Source of the DNA: Antarcticimicrobium sp.
GTDB taxonomy: Bacteria > Pseudomonadota > Alphaproteobacteria > Rhodobacterales > Rhodobacteraceae
Direction of reading: 5' to 3'
DNA: 64,000 nt
NCBI RefSeq assembly: GCF_029212575.1
Contig: NZ_JARGPK010000061.1
Span: forward strand, 1-64,000
Part shown: positions 1 through 8,837 of the stretch, one piece after another
How the letters are laid out: every line of letters begins with the position of its first letter
Numbering within the stretch: the stretch's first letter is position 1
Notes under the pieces: model-generated
Databases searched by the model: none
Told to the model about the DNA's origin: nothing
What the model saw: only the letters and a program-made list of their open reading frames with translations
Translations under genes and position numbers: made by a program

Positions 1-1
1 G

Positions 2-1945
2 ATCGTGATCGACGAGGCGCACCGCTCCGTCTATCGGAAATACCGCGCCATCTTCGAGTATTTCGACAGTTTCCTGATCGGCCTGACCGCAACCCCGAAG
101 GACGAGATCGACCACGACACCTATTCGCTGTTCAACCTCGAACGCGGGGTGCCGACCGATGCCTATGATCTCGAAGATGCGGTGGAGGACGGCTATCTTG
201 TGCCGCCGCGCTCGATCTCCGTCCCGTTGCGGTTCCAGCGCGATGGCATCGCATATGATCAGCTTTCCGAGGAGGAAAAAGACGAATGGGATGCCCTGGA
301 CTGGGATGAGGACGGCACCGTCCCGGACCGCGTAGAGTCGAACGACCTGAACAAATGGTTGTTCAACAAGAATACCGTGGACAAGGTTCTCGAACACCTG
401 ATGCGCAATGGGATCAAGGTGGCGGGCGGCGACCGGCTGGGCAAGACCATCATCTTTGCCAAGAACAGCAGACACGCCCAATTCATCGTTGAGCGGTTCG
501 ACGCGAACTACCCGCATCTGGCCGGGACTTTCGCCCGGTTGATCGACTACAGCGTGTCCTATGCCCAAACCCTGATCGACGAGTTCTCCGAGGCCGAAAA
601 AGCCCCTCATATCGCCGTATCCGTCGACATGATGGACACCGGGATCGACGTGCCCGAGGTGGTCAACCTCGTGTTCTTCAAGATCGTCCGGTCCAAGACG
701 AAGTTCTGGCAGATGGTCGGTCGGGGGACGCGGCTCTGCCCGGATCTGTTCAGCCCAGGTGAGGACAAGGAAGAGTTCCTGATCTTCGATTTCTGCCAGA
801 ACCTGGAGTTCTTCCGGGAAAACCCGGATGTCCGGGAGGCCGCCGGCACCCGCCCCATCGGCGAGCGTCTCTTCGCGACCCGCGTGGAGTTGATCGGCGA
901 TCTTCAGGAACAGCAGGACGATCACTCCGACCTTCTCGGCACCCTGAAATCCCGGCTCCGTGATGAGGTCATGGGCATGTCAGTCGACAATTTCATGGTC
1001 CGTGACAAACGCCGGGCGGTGGAGCTGTTTCAGGATGAGAAGAGCTGGGCAACGCTCGATCTCGACGCCCGCATGACGCTGAGCGAGGACATCGCGGGCC
1101 TGCCCTCCGCCTATGTCGACGATCCGCTCCCGGCAAAGCAGTTCGATCTGTTGATCCTGAACGCCCAACTGCTCCTGCTAAGGGGCGAAGCCGGGTTCAC
1201 GACGCTCCAACGCCGGCTGATCACCTTCGCCAGTGCCCTTGAAGCTCTGTCAAACATCCCGACCGTTGCGAAGCAGATGCCGCTTATTCTCGAGATGCAG
1301 ACAGACCCGTTCTGGGCGGATCTCACCGTCGAGATCCTCGAGGACATTCGCCGACGGTTGCGCAGCCTGGCCGACCTGATTCAGCCGAGCGAACGCAAGA
1401 TCGTCATCACGAACTTCGAGGATGAAATCGGGGAAGGTGAAACCGTCGATCTTCCAGAGGTCGGCGGCGGCGTCGACAAGACCCGCTTCAAAATGAAGGT
1501 GCGTCGTTTCATTGAAACACACGCAAACCACATCGCCTTGCAAAAGATCCACCGGGGCGAACCAGTAACACGGCTGGATCTGGAGGAAATTGAAACAATG
1601 CTGATCGAGCAGGGCGTGGCAGACACGACGGCACTGAAAGAAATCGAAAGGGAGCAACCCCTGGGACGTTTTCTGAGGGGGCTTGTGGGCCTTGATCGCT
1701 CGACCGCAAAACAGGCCTTCAGCACCTTCGTGACATCCAACCGGCTCAACGCCGATCAGACCGAGTTCATCGACATGATCATCGACCACCTGACCGAAGG
1801 AGGCATGGTCGAACCAGCCCGCTTCTACGAAAGCCCTTTCTCCGATATCGATGGTCTTGGGATCGAAGGCGTGTTCAACAAGGACCAGACGTCAGAAATC
1901 ATCCGGATTGTGCGCGCGATAAACGACGCTGCGGATGCTGCATGA
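2..1945 (+). CDS. hsdR: Type I restriction enzyme R subunit (HsdR), 5' end outside window
   Basis: This is the C-terminal 647 residues of a type I restriction-modification motor/nuclease subunit, which translocates DNA with ATP and cuts unmodified DNA. The frame is open to the window edge, so the N-terminal nuclease domain and Walker A are not visible. Superfamily-2 helicase motifs are visible: DEAH at residues 4-7 (motif II), TATP at 29-32 (motif III), and QMVGRGTR from residue 237 (motif VI), preceded by MDTGIDVPEV. The long C-terminal part resembles the EcoEI-type R-subunit C-terminal region that contacts the methylase. hsdM and hsdS are not in the window and would be expected upstream. 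GC content is close to the core genome, unlike the next operon. A related stand-alone helicase is possible but less likely. Confidence 0.85.
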   Translation: MVIDEAHRSVYRKYRAIFEYFDSFLIGLTATPKDEIDHDTYSLFNLERGVPTDAYDLEDAVEDGYLVPPRSISVPLRFQRDGIAYDQLSEEEKDEWDALDWDEDGTVPDRVESNDLNKWLFNKNTVDKVLEHLMRNGIKVAGGDRLGKTIIFAKNSRHAQFIVERFDANYPHLAGTFARLIDYSVSYAQTLIDEFSEAEKAPHIAVSVDMMDTGIDVPEVVNLVFFKIVRSKTKFWQMVGRGTRLCPDLFSPGEDKEEFLIFDFCQNLEFFRENPDVREAAGTRPIGERLFATRVELIGDLQEQQDDHSDLLGTLKSRLRDEVMGMSVDNFMVRDKRRAVELFQDEKSWATLDLDARMTLSEDIAGLPSAYVDDPLPAKQFDLLILNAQLLLLRGEAGFTTLQRRLITFASALEALSNIPTVAKQMPLILEMQTDPFWADLTVEILEDIRRRLRSLADLIQPSERKIVITNFEDEIGEGETVDLPEVGGGVDKTRFKMKVRRFIETHANHIALQKIHRGEPVTRLDLEEIETMLIEQGVADTTALKEIEREQPLGRFLRGLVGLDRSTAKQAFSTFVTSNRLNADQTEFIDMIIDHLTEGGMVEPARFYESPFSDIDGLGIEGVFNKDQTSEIIRIVRAINDAADAA

Positions 1946-2284
1946 TGGGCGGTGAGTGGAGATTCGCTGCGCTCAAGACGAACGTCCGCGATGCGCAGGA
2001 AGTGGACGGTCGTCACCCGGCTCATGAAGGACAGTGCCCCAAGCCGATAACCCGCTGTAGATTCTCGTTTGATCCGGTCCAGATCCCGGGAAGAAGAGCA
2101 TCGGCACCCAGCATAGCCTGCAAAGCAAAGCCCGCTCGCCTGTCTGGGGCAACACCGCGTATCAGCGTGGCACCACAAGGCTTTCCTTGCCTCCTCAAAG
2201 AAAGTGGCATTAACCTCGGTCGTGTCTATATGGCAAACAGGCGAATTAAGAAACCCTCTTGGAAGCAAAGCGCGAAAAGAAATA
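1946..2284. other. Intergenic junction between hsdR and the Detocs-like operon
   Basis: This gap of about 340 bases holds no convincing gene. A short open frame runs through it but lacks a ribosome-binding site and has no recognisable composition. It contains one copy of a 23-bp inverted repeat (1978-2000) whose partner lies beyond the end of the next operon. GC content drops sharply near 2200, marking the start of the imported low-GC segment. The promoter of the three-gene operon should lie in its last 100 bases, but no clear -35/-10 pair was recognised. Confidence 0.5.
1978..2000 (+). repeat. Left copy of a 23-bp inverted repeat bracketing the Detocs-like operon
   Basis: The reverse complement of this segment matches 7106-7128 at 22 of 23 positions. 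The two copies lie in the intergenic gaps on either side of the three-gene operon, in opposite orientation. The repeat could be a dispersed intergenic element or a footprint of cassette insertion. Confidence 0.6.
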
Positions 2285-5194
2285 ATGACGGTGAGTAACA
2301 TTAGGTCGAAAAAGACAAAAAACCAGCTTCGAGGACTCCAAGGTAAGGACGCAAACAGCGCTACACTTAAGACATTGAATTTGTTGAGACAAGAAACCAG
2401 TCTGGAAGATGCTGGAGCTGTCGCCAACTGGCTATATGGCAGTGCACTATTCAAAGGCCTTAGCCTGCCAGTAGAGTTCCCGAAGCAACCTGCCAACTTC
2501 GACCGCTACGTATCTCTAGAAACAGCTAGCTTACAAGTTGAGATCGCGATGCTGTGCTCCCGGTTGGCTACAAACGAAGGCAAGCTCTTACAGTTCATAG
2601 AGACATACAAAGAAATTAATATTCTAATCAATGAAGAGCACCTAGGAGACGCACAATCTCTTATTGAGAGAACTGCAGAAGAATATGGGCACTCTATCCG
2701 AATACTACTCAAAGCTTCATACATCTACACACACCCTAGCGCTAATCCAAATACGGTCACAAGGTGCAAAATCTTCCTCGACTCATGCGGAATGGGGCAG
2801 AGAAACTTCGTTGCGCGAGGCGCAGTAGACATGCTCAGTGCAGACTATAACTTCCTCTCAATACGGCGAAATATCGCATCAAGGGAACGTGCTGGAAACA
2901 GAACGGCGTTTTCGAACGACATTGGTGAATGGCTGTTCTTTCCTATTCAGCGCACGCAACTGGGCTTCTCCGCTCAACTTAGAAGTCAGCGACAAGCTTC
3001 ATTAATCGATGCCGCGTTCACTCTGTTTGAAAATGTTCTGAATCTGGATGGCGGCGATCGGTTTAAACTGAATGTCCGATCAATGACCGGTTTGGTGCGA
3101 CTTTGTGCGGCTTGGGATGGACTGGCTTCGAAACCCACAAAAAGCCTAATGAAAAGAAGCGAAGGCTCCAAAGACAAAACCTTTCAGATATACCGAGATT
3201 CCATTGCCTGGCTTGAGATCGCCTCGATAACTCGGTTTCGAGCGCGCGTTGACGCTCTATATCGTGATCCCAAAAGTCGGAACGAACTTGAGGACGAATA
3301 CTCAAGAGGGTTGAACCGGCTATACTACCGCGGTGTAAATTCTCTAAAAGAGCTGTGCGTAGACAGCTCCAACGATGCGAGTTTACAAGACTATTTCGAC
3401 CCGAAATCGGAAAGTATTTTTGGGCGAACGCTTGCAGTACTCAACTTAATGCAGTCGCCATACACAGAAAAAAAACTGGATACTAGTGATCTACTCGCTT
3501 TGATGAACACCACCAGTGACATCGACACTCTCTTGGGTGAGTCAGACCTCGATATTCTCTTAGAGCATGGTGACGGCGCCCCACTTTTCCAGGTGATCAT
3601 CCTTACACTGAAGTCACAACACACAGGCAGTCCAAGAGCCGCCAGTCGCCTGAGAACGGCTTTTGAAAACCTAGTGTGCGACAGTTACCACTCAGATCTC
3701 AGAGCCTTCTTCAGTGATCTAAACAAAAAGGCGACAGTAGTTGCTCAGTACCTGTTTGAACTTTGCGATGAACGGTTCCTAGAGTTACTGTATGAAGTGG
3801 TTCCAGAAGATGCTTCAGTATTGCAGATAAGAGCAGACCTTCTACTTTGGTATTCAGAAACATATGGAGAAAAGACGTATGCGGAACGCGCCCGCATCAT
3901 GCAGATTGACGCGCGTATCCAACAAGTACGAGGAGCTATCGATGACACTCGCATCTATGTAGATAAGGTCCGATTCGCACATTGGATTCAAGACAACTAC
4001 CTCGATGAGATCGCAGCCATTTCTAGAGAAGAAGTTAAATTGACAGATATTGCTGTTCTTGGCGGCTTTGGCGGGCAGGAGGATTCCTACCTACCGGAAG
4101 TGAGGATGGCAAAGGTTTTGCAGGCCGCTTACAAAGAGTTCTGTGAAAACACTCATTTTGGAATCGCATCGTATTTGGGCCGTCGTATTCGCCATGGAAC
4201 TTTAGCGGGGGTTCTAATTTCTAAGATCGAGGAGTCAATCTCAACCGCAAAAGAAAATGATTTTTCTGAAAATTTGCAGGCTCAACGATACCTGGACACA
4301 TGGCTTGAGGGCTACAAAAAGAATGTCAACAAGCTTGGGGCGGACTATTTGCAAGTCTACTCCCCAAAAGCAAAGCCGCACGGCCTATTAAATACCAATA
4401 TCTGGGAAACACCGAAGGTTGATATAACTCGTGGAAGTCTGCGAGGTCTGTTCGAAGTTTTGGAATCAGATAACATTATGGACATGATAAACGGTATCAT
4501 TCAGTCTTGCTGGCAGTTGATACAACTAGATCTTGTCCGCATAAGAGGTTTCCTAATATCAAGGCGTACGCACTGGGGCACGCTGGATGCTACAGAGTTC
4601 GCAAGAGCAAGCCACGCAGAGCGCAAAGCGGTTTCGGCATTCTGTGCAACCACGAACAATCTAACAGACGAGCTCTTCAAATCTGTTGTGAGTTGGTTTC
4701 ATCAACCGCAAGAAATGGTTCCATCAGCACCGCTTACTTTGCTTTTTGACGCGGTCATGAAAGAAGTCCAAGAGGCCTTCCCGAATTTTGATCCAATTCT
4801 TGAGCCCCAAGGTGTAAGCGAGGTTACTCTCACCGGAGGCACCTATCATATCGTCTATGATGCATTGTATATTCTCCTTGGAAATGCCGCAAAGCATGGG
4901 AAGCAACCCATTAAGATTAGAAGGAAGCTTGAGTTTGTGCGCGATAAAGACAATCACAGGGAGCTTTTAGTGGTTGTCGCGACAGGTTGTTCTGATGCCC
5001 AAGCTACGAAAATCAAAGACAAGATGAATGAAGCGCTTTCGGGAGACAATTCTGACGCGAATAGCTTGGACCATGGCAGTGGTTTTAAGAAACTCGCCCA
5101 TCTGCGAGACACCACCCGTGAACTAAAAAGGGTGGAGTACTCGATCGAAAATGGAGAATTTGGCGTGAATTTGTTCTTCGAACTTTTGGCATGA
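2285..5194 (+). CDS. dtcA: DtcA-like sensor of a Detocs defence operon (TPR-like region plus histidine-kinase-type ATPase)
   Basis: This is a 969-residue protein. The long helical N-terminal region (about residues 30-740) looks like a repeat-type sensor, although individual TPRs could not be marked by eye. The C-terminus is a degenerate histidine-kinase ATPase domain with an N-box (GNAAKHG, Asn867) and a G-box (HGSGFKKL, Gly931/Gly933). A helical stretch with ASHAERKA (His777) lies about 90 residues before the N-box and is a candidate phosphoacceptor helix. The ATG at 2285 is preferred because upstream in-frame codons run through non-coding-like sequence. The stop overlaps the next start (ATGA), implying translational coupling. 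In described Detocs systems DtcA senses phage infection and phosphorylates the two receiver partners. GC is far below the core: 46 of 120 bases in 2581-2700. The function is assigned from architecture and operon order. Confidence 0.75.
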   Translation: MTVSNIRSKKTKNQLRGLQGKDANSATLKTLNLLRQETSLEDAGAVANWLYGSALFKGLSLPVEFPKQPANFDRYVSLETASLQVEIAMLCSRLATNEGKLLQFIETYKEINILINEEHLGDAQSLIERTAEEYGHSIRILLKASYIYTHPSANPNTVTRCKIFLDSCGMGQRNFVARGAVDMLSADYNFLSIRRNIASRERAGNRTAFSNDIGEWLFFPIQRTQLGFSAQLRSQRQASLIDAAFTLFENVLNLDGGDRFKLNVRSMTGLVRLCAAWDGLASKPTKSLMKRSEGSKDKTFQIYRDSIAWLEIASITRFRARVDALYRDPKSRNELEDEYSRGLNRLYYRGVNSLKELCVDSSNDASLQDYFDPKSESIFGRTLAVLNLMQSPYTEKKLDTSDLLALMNTTSDIDTLLGESDLDILLEHGDGAPLFQVIILTLKSQHTGSPRAASRLRTAFENLVCDSYHSDLRAFFSDLNKKATVVAQYLFELCDERFLELLYEVVPEDASVLQIRADLLLWYSETYGEKTYAERARIMQIDARIQQVRGAIDDTRIYVDKVRFAHWIQDNYLDEIAAISREEVKLTDIAVLGGFGGQEDSYLPEVRMAKVLQAAYKEFCENTHFGIASYLGRRIRHGTLAGVLISKIEESISTAKENDFSENLQAQRYLDTWLEGYKKNVNKLGADYLQVYSPKAKPHGLLNTNIWETPKVDITRGSLRGLFEVLESDNIMDMINGIIQSCWQLIQLDLVRIRGFLISRRTHWGTLDATEFARASHAERKAVSAFCATTNNLTDELFKSVVSWFHQPQEMVPSAPLTLLFDAVMKEVQEAFPNFDPILEPQGVSEVTLTGGTYHIVYDALYILLGNAAKHGKQPIKIRRKLEFVRDKDNHRELLVVVATGCSDAQATKIKDKMNEALSGDNSDANSLDHGSGFKKLAHLRDTTRELKRVEYSIENGEFGVNLFFELLA

Positions 5195-5655
5195 AGATGT
5201 CCGGCCGTATTCTGATAATCGAAGACGATGAATTCAAAGCGAATGATATTCAGTCGTTGCTTAAGAGGGAGCTGCCAACCTACGCCGTTCTAGTGGTTGG
5301 AGATGTGGGGAGCGGTGTCAAAGCTCTTAGGGGATCAGTCTTCGATTTAGTGATATTGGATATTGCTCTCCCGAGCCGACAGCTTAGACCGGGCGGTGGA
5401 TCAACAGCTTCTCTTTTGTCGGGGGGGGTGGAGATCATTTACCGACTTGAGGAGGAAAATAGATCTGTCCCGGTTGTAATTCTGACGCAGTATCCTGACA
5501 TTGAAATTGAGGGAGAGCAAGTGCCGGTCAGCAAAATGCGAAGCGTGCCTGAGAGATATTTCGATGCAAATATCGTTGCATGCATTAGGTACATGCGGGA
5601 GGATCAGGCTTCATGGACAACAACACTATCGAACGTACTTAAGGATTTGGGCTAA
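5191..5655 (+). CDS. dtcB: DtcB-like stand-alone response-regulator receiver protein
   Basis: This is a 154-residue single-domain receiver. The acidic pocket IIEDDE lies near the N-terminus, the phosphoacceptor is Asp57 in LVILDIAL, and VVILTQ carries the conserved Thr. There is no output domain. In Detocs, DtcB is reported to act as a phosphate sink that keeps the kinase from activating the toxic effector without infection. The start overlaps the dtcA stop; a second in-frame ATG two codons later (5197) is an alternative. The loop after Asp57 carries an unusual glycine/serine-rich insertion (about residues 63-77), so the fold departs from a textbook CheY. The gene ends one base before the next start, so all three genes are probably translated from one message. 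Confidence 0.8.
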   Translation: MKMSGRILIIEDDEFKANDIQSLLKRELPTYAVLVVGDVGSGVKALRGSVFDLVILDIALPSRQLRPGGGSTASLLSGGVEIIYRLEEENRSVPVVILTQYPDIEIEGEQVPVSKMRSVPERYFDANIVACIRYMREDQASWTTTLSNVLKDLG

Positions 5656-5656
5656 T

Positions 5657-6814
5657 TTGCAACTACTGATTATTGAAGACGATGAGAAAAAGTTTGCGGC
5701 TCTTAAGGAGATTGCAGCATCTTTGCTAGGTGGCGGCAGCCTTGAGGTTGTTCGGGCATCTACGATGCGCGCTGCAACACGTGAGGTTTATCAGACCAAA
5801 TATGATCTCATAATTGTCGATTTGATGTTGCCTGTGCGAGAAGGTGAACAGGAAATTGATGTTTCATCTGAGATACTGGAGGTATTGGCGAACAGTCAAC
5901 TTAATAAAAATACTAGAGCAATTGCAATCACCGGATTCTTGGATCTTCTGGATGGCCGAAGCCGAGCATTTAATGAGTTGAACATCCCTATCGTTTACTA
6001 TTCGCACAATGAGGATTCATGGAGCTCTGCTCTAAGCAGAAAACTCTGTGAAATTCAGAATGCGTCGGTCTTCGACTTTGTTATTGTCTGCGCTTTGGAA
6101 AAAGAACGTGAGGCCTTTCAGTATACCTCTGCTATGATAGGGGAGAAGCGCCTCATTAGGGGATTGGATTGCAGCGAAATCTCCATCGGCGGGCGCAAGG
6201 GCATGATTGTTAAGCCGCCTCGGGTGGGTGTGGTCGACTCCTCCATCACAACGACCCGCGTGATTGAATCGTTTAAGCCGCGGATCGTTTGCATGTCTGG
6301 CATATGTGCTGGGATACCTGGAGAGGTCGAAATTGGAGATATCGTGATCGCCGAAAATTGTTTTGAATACCAAGTCGGCAAATGGACAAAGAATGGTTTC
6401 GCGTTTGAGCTCTACCAGGTTCCAATACCAGAGACGGTAAGAGCACTGCTATCCCACCGTCTCTTGACGTCGGAAGTCAACGGTTCCATTAGATCAAATT
6501 TGGGCTTTCCTGAACTCTCTGGACGCTCGGTAAAGTTCGTTACACATGCAAGCGGGTCTGCTGTCGTCGCAGACAAGACAAAGCGAGACGAGATCAAAGC
6601 GCAGCACCGCAAACTTGCGTCAGTTGAGATGGAAATTTTTTCGGTCTATCGCGCGGCGAGTATTTCTATCCATGAGCCTCTTTTCTTTGCTGCAAAAGGT
6701 GTGGTCGATGATGCGGGCGTTTCTAAGGATGACAAGTATCATATCTACGGAGCGGTTACGTCTGCGCGCGTAATTGTCGAGGGTCTTGAAGTGCTCTTGA
6801 CTGAGGCAATCTAA
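5657..6814 (+). CDS. dtcC: DtcC-like effector: receiver domain fused to a PNP-family nucleosidase
   Basis: This is a 385-residue protein with two domains. Residues 1-130 are a receiver: LLIIEDDE at the N-terminus and phosphoacceptor Asp55 in LIIVDLML. Residues about 140-385 are a purine nucleoside phosphorylase/nucleosidase domain: VCMSGICAGIPG, GDIVIAE, VEMEIF (Glu324/Glu326) and GVVDDAG (Asp351/Asp352), matching the substrate-binding Glu and catalytic Asp of the family. In described Detocs systems this domain splits ATP into adenine and ribose-5'-triphosphate, stopping phage growth by draining ATP. The start is a TTG directly after the dtcB stop; the receiver motif begins three residues later, so upstream extension into dtcB is not credible. 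ATP as the substrate here is inferred from family and context. Confidence 0.82.
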   Translation: MQLLIIEDDEKKFAALKEIAASLLGGGSLEVVRASTMRAATREVYQTKYDLIIVDLMLPVREGEQEIDVSSEILEVLANSQLNKNTRAIAITGFLDLLDGRSRAFNELNIPIVYYSHNEDSWSSALSRKLCEIQNASVFDFVIVCALEKEREAFQYTSAMIGEKRLIRGLDCSEISIGGRKGMIVKPPRVGVVDSSITTTRVIESFKPRIVCMSGICAGIPGEVEIGDIVIAENCFEYQVGKWTKNGFAFELYQVPIPETVRALLSHRLLTSEVNGSIRSNLGFPELSGRSVKFVTHASGSAVVADKTKRDEIKAQHRKLASVEMEIFSVYRAASISIHEPLFFAAKGVVDDAGVSKDDKYHIYGAVTSARVIVEGLEVLLTEAI

Positions 6815-7332
6815 ACAGCGTCCTACAGAAAAAGACTCAAACGGGCGCTTGCTATCGGTGACCCATAGCTCAATAACCGAGGGGTGCCCGGAGCTCTAAG
6901 GCTACTGAATGCATTACGGACGCACAACAATTTTGGTTCTCCTCGTTATCGTACAACGGCATTAGTAATGATCAGACTTCAGCTGGCGTCCCTCGCCGCA
7001 TCATGCCAGCTAGGGATGAATGTCCTGTTGGCTTGACGCTGTCGTTCGCCGCACGGAACTCGAACGCCAGCAAAGGGCCGTTCCATGGAACTTTGCGAAC
7101 CCCGCTCCTGCGCATCGCCGACGTTCGTGCCAGGTGCCGCGAAGGTCGGGAGCCAGCCCAAAGTTGCCGGTCGCTCCGGCCTATATCGGTTGGAGGCTCC
7201 GGCTGAGATGGTGGGAAACGGCCTTCCTACACCGCGGCGCTAGAAAAGCGAAAAGATGACAAGATAGAACCTTGTTTGATGTCGGGTTTTTGCATACACT
7301 ATTTGTCGGGTGCTTGCAGAGGAAGGCTGAAC
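6815..7332. other. Gene-free gap between the Detocs-like operon and the AbiE pair
   Basis: This stretch of about 520 bases shows no convincing gene. Base composition changes from AT-rich near 6815-6990 to GC-rich from about 7000. The right copy of the 23-bp inverted repeat is at 7106-7128. The last 60 bases are AT-rich and probably carry the promoter of the toxin-antitoxin pair. No hairpin terminator for the upstream operon was recognised. Confidence 0.5.
7106..7128 (-). repeat. Right copy of a 23-bp inverted repeat bracketing the Detocs-like operon
   Basis: Matches the reverse complement of 1978-2000 at 22 of 23 positions; the single mismatch is at the fourteenth base. It lies in the gap between dtcC and the AbiE pair. 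Confidence 0.6.
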
Positions 7333-7749
7333 ATGCGCCGGACCAAGACATTGAAACAAAGAATCGAGACTCGCGTCACCAGAACGAAGCGGACCGATGT
7401 TTTTGTGCCACGTGACTTCGCCGATCTCAGCGGTGAGGATCAGGTTCTGCGTGCGCTTAGGTCGTTGGTGCATGAAGGGACACTGTTACGGCTTGGCTAT
7501 GGTGTCTATGCTCGTGCGATGCGTTCACGCCTGTCCGGTCGTGTCATGGTCGCCAGTTCCAATGGTTTTCACAGCGCAGCGCTTCAGGCGCTTAGCAAGC
7601 TCGGTGTGCCTTGGGAGTTGAGCGACACCACCAAATCCTACAATGAAGGTCGTTCGACCCAGATCCCGGTGAATCCGACCGTCAAAGTAAAGACTCGTTT
7701 CACCAGAAAACTGTCTGATGGTCGCACGGAGCTTCGCGTTGAACGATAG
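7333..7749 (+). CDS. AbiEi-like antitoxin (DUF6088 type)
   Basis: This 138-residue basic protein has an N-terminal winged-helix-like part: DQVLRALRSLVHEGTLLRLG, then GYGVYAR. This is the pattern of DUF6088/AbiEi antitoxins, which repress their own promoter and neutralise an AbiEii nucleotidyltransferase. The ATG at 7333 has a good Shine-Dalgarno sequence (GAGGAAGG at about 7318-7325). A longer in-frame start at 7276 would add a cysteine-containing peptide with no such site. The 3' end overlaps the downstream toxin frame, as expected for a type IV toxin-antitoxin unit. Identity rests on weak sequence similarity plus the unmistakable partner gene. Confidence 0.7.
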   Translation: MRRTKTLKQRIETRVTRTKRTDVFVPRDFADLSGEDQVLRALRSLVHEGTLLRLGYGVYARAMRSRLSGRVMVASSNGFHSAALQALSKLGVPWELSDTTKSYNEGRSTQIPVNPTVKVKTRFTRKLSDGRTELRVER

Positions 7750-8650
7750 ACCAGAACTTAGAACCCTTCTCGAGACGCAGGAATATTTCGGCCTTCCTTC
7801 GGCTTCCTTGGTGGAAAAGGACTGGTTTATCGTACGGGCCCTCGCGGCCATCCACGATGTGCAGGTCGATGGCCTGACGTTGGCATTCGGCGGAGGGACG
7901 GCATTGGGCCGCGCCTACCGTCTGCTCGAACGCATGTCGGAAGACATTGACCTACGTATCGTAGGGGACAATGCTCGTTCACGCGGGTCCCTCAAGCGTC
8001 TGCGAGGCGAAGTGAACGAGAGGCTGAGTGCAGCAGGATTCTCGGTAGATGGGCACTATGCCGTCAAACAAAGCGACCGATACGTCCGTTACGATCTGCC
8101 CTATGAAGCCATCGCGAGTGGGGAAGGCGTCTTGCGCCCGGAAATCAAAATCGAACTCGCCGCTTTTCCGATTTGTGCCGATCCAGAGCAGTGTCCGGTT
8201 TCGTCGTTCATCGCTGAAGCCGAGGGGGCTAAACCCGAGGCAGAAAGCGTAGCCTGCGTTAGACTCATCGAAACCGCAGCAGACAAGTTTGTGGCTTTGG
8301 GACGTCGTAGTGGTTTTGCTTTCTCAGGCCTAGGTGAACTGGACCATACGCTTGTTCGTCATGTCTACGACCTGTCACGAATGGATGGCCACTATGATCT
8401 GGACGATGCTGCAACAATAGCCCTGACTACCATGATGTTAGAGGCTGCGAGCCGCGCTGACGACTATCCAGCTTACAAGGAAGATCCAAAAGCTGAAACG
8501 CTCCGAACATTCGAAGTGATGGCTAGCCATCCGGGCTTCATCGAAGAATATACGAAGCTTCTGGGCGATCTCGTCTATGGCGATAGGCCTGACTTCCCTG
8601 TAGCCTTCGATTCAGTCCAACGGTTCGCTCAACGCGTCCGCGATTCATAG
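7718..8650 (+). CDS. AbiEii/AbiGii-family nucleotidyltransferase toxin
   Basis: This protein of about 310 residues belongs to the AbiEii family of nucleotidyltransferase-like toxins, the growth-arresting half of a type IV toxin-antitoxin or abortive-infection unit. Visible motifs are FGGGTALGRAYR (from about residue 57) followed by MSEDIDLR, the glycine-rich loop and DxD metal-binding site of the fold, and an early VEKDW segment. The ATG at 7718 overlaps the antitoxin by 32 bases. A TTG at 7739 with GGAG upstream gives LNDRPELRTLLETQEYFG and may be the true start. The pair lies between two phage-related blocks, consistent with phage defence or island stabilisation. Confidence 0.85.
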   Translation: MVARSFALNDRPELRTLLETQEYFGLPSASLVEKDWFIVRALAAIHDVQVDGLTLAFGGGTALGRAYRLLERMSEDIDLRIVGDNARSRGSLKRLRGEVNERLSAAGFSVDGHYAVKQSDRYVRYDLPYEAIASGEGVLRPEIKIELAAFPICADPEQCPVSSFIAEAEGAKPEAESVACVRLIETAADKFVALGRRSGFAFSGLGELDHTLVRHVYDLSRMDGHYDLDDAATIALTTMMLEAASRADDYPAYKEDPKAETLRTFEVMASHPGFIEEYTKLLGDLVYGDRPDFPVAFDSVQRFAQRVRDS

Positions 8651-8837
8651 GATCCACCCAGCGCACCCAGGCTTTGCACAGACCGATTTCTGCGCCTTCC
8701 TGCCGATCAGGGTGATTTGGCGACCGACTGCTTCCTGCCCGTTCCTGCCATTTGAGCATGACACAGCGAAGTTCCGGAAGTCGCCCTTCCCGCCCGCCGA
8801 CCCGAGGCCCCTGCCCCGGACCGGCCTGGCGCCCCCC

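Noticed and set aside
1942..2298. Open frame of 118 codons between hsdR and dtcA
   Set aside because: No ribosome-binding site, odd composition, overlaps the repeat-bearing gap and the upstream region of dtcA.
5501..5656. Upstream extension of dtcC overlapping dtcB
   Set aside because: The added residues are a frame shadow of dtcB; the receiver domain begins right at the TTG at 5657.
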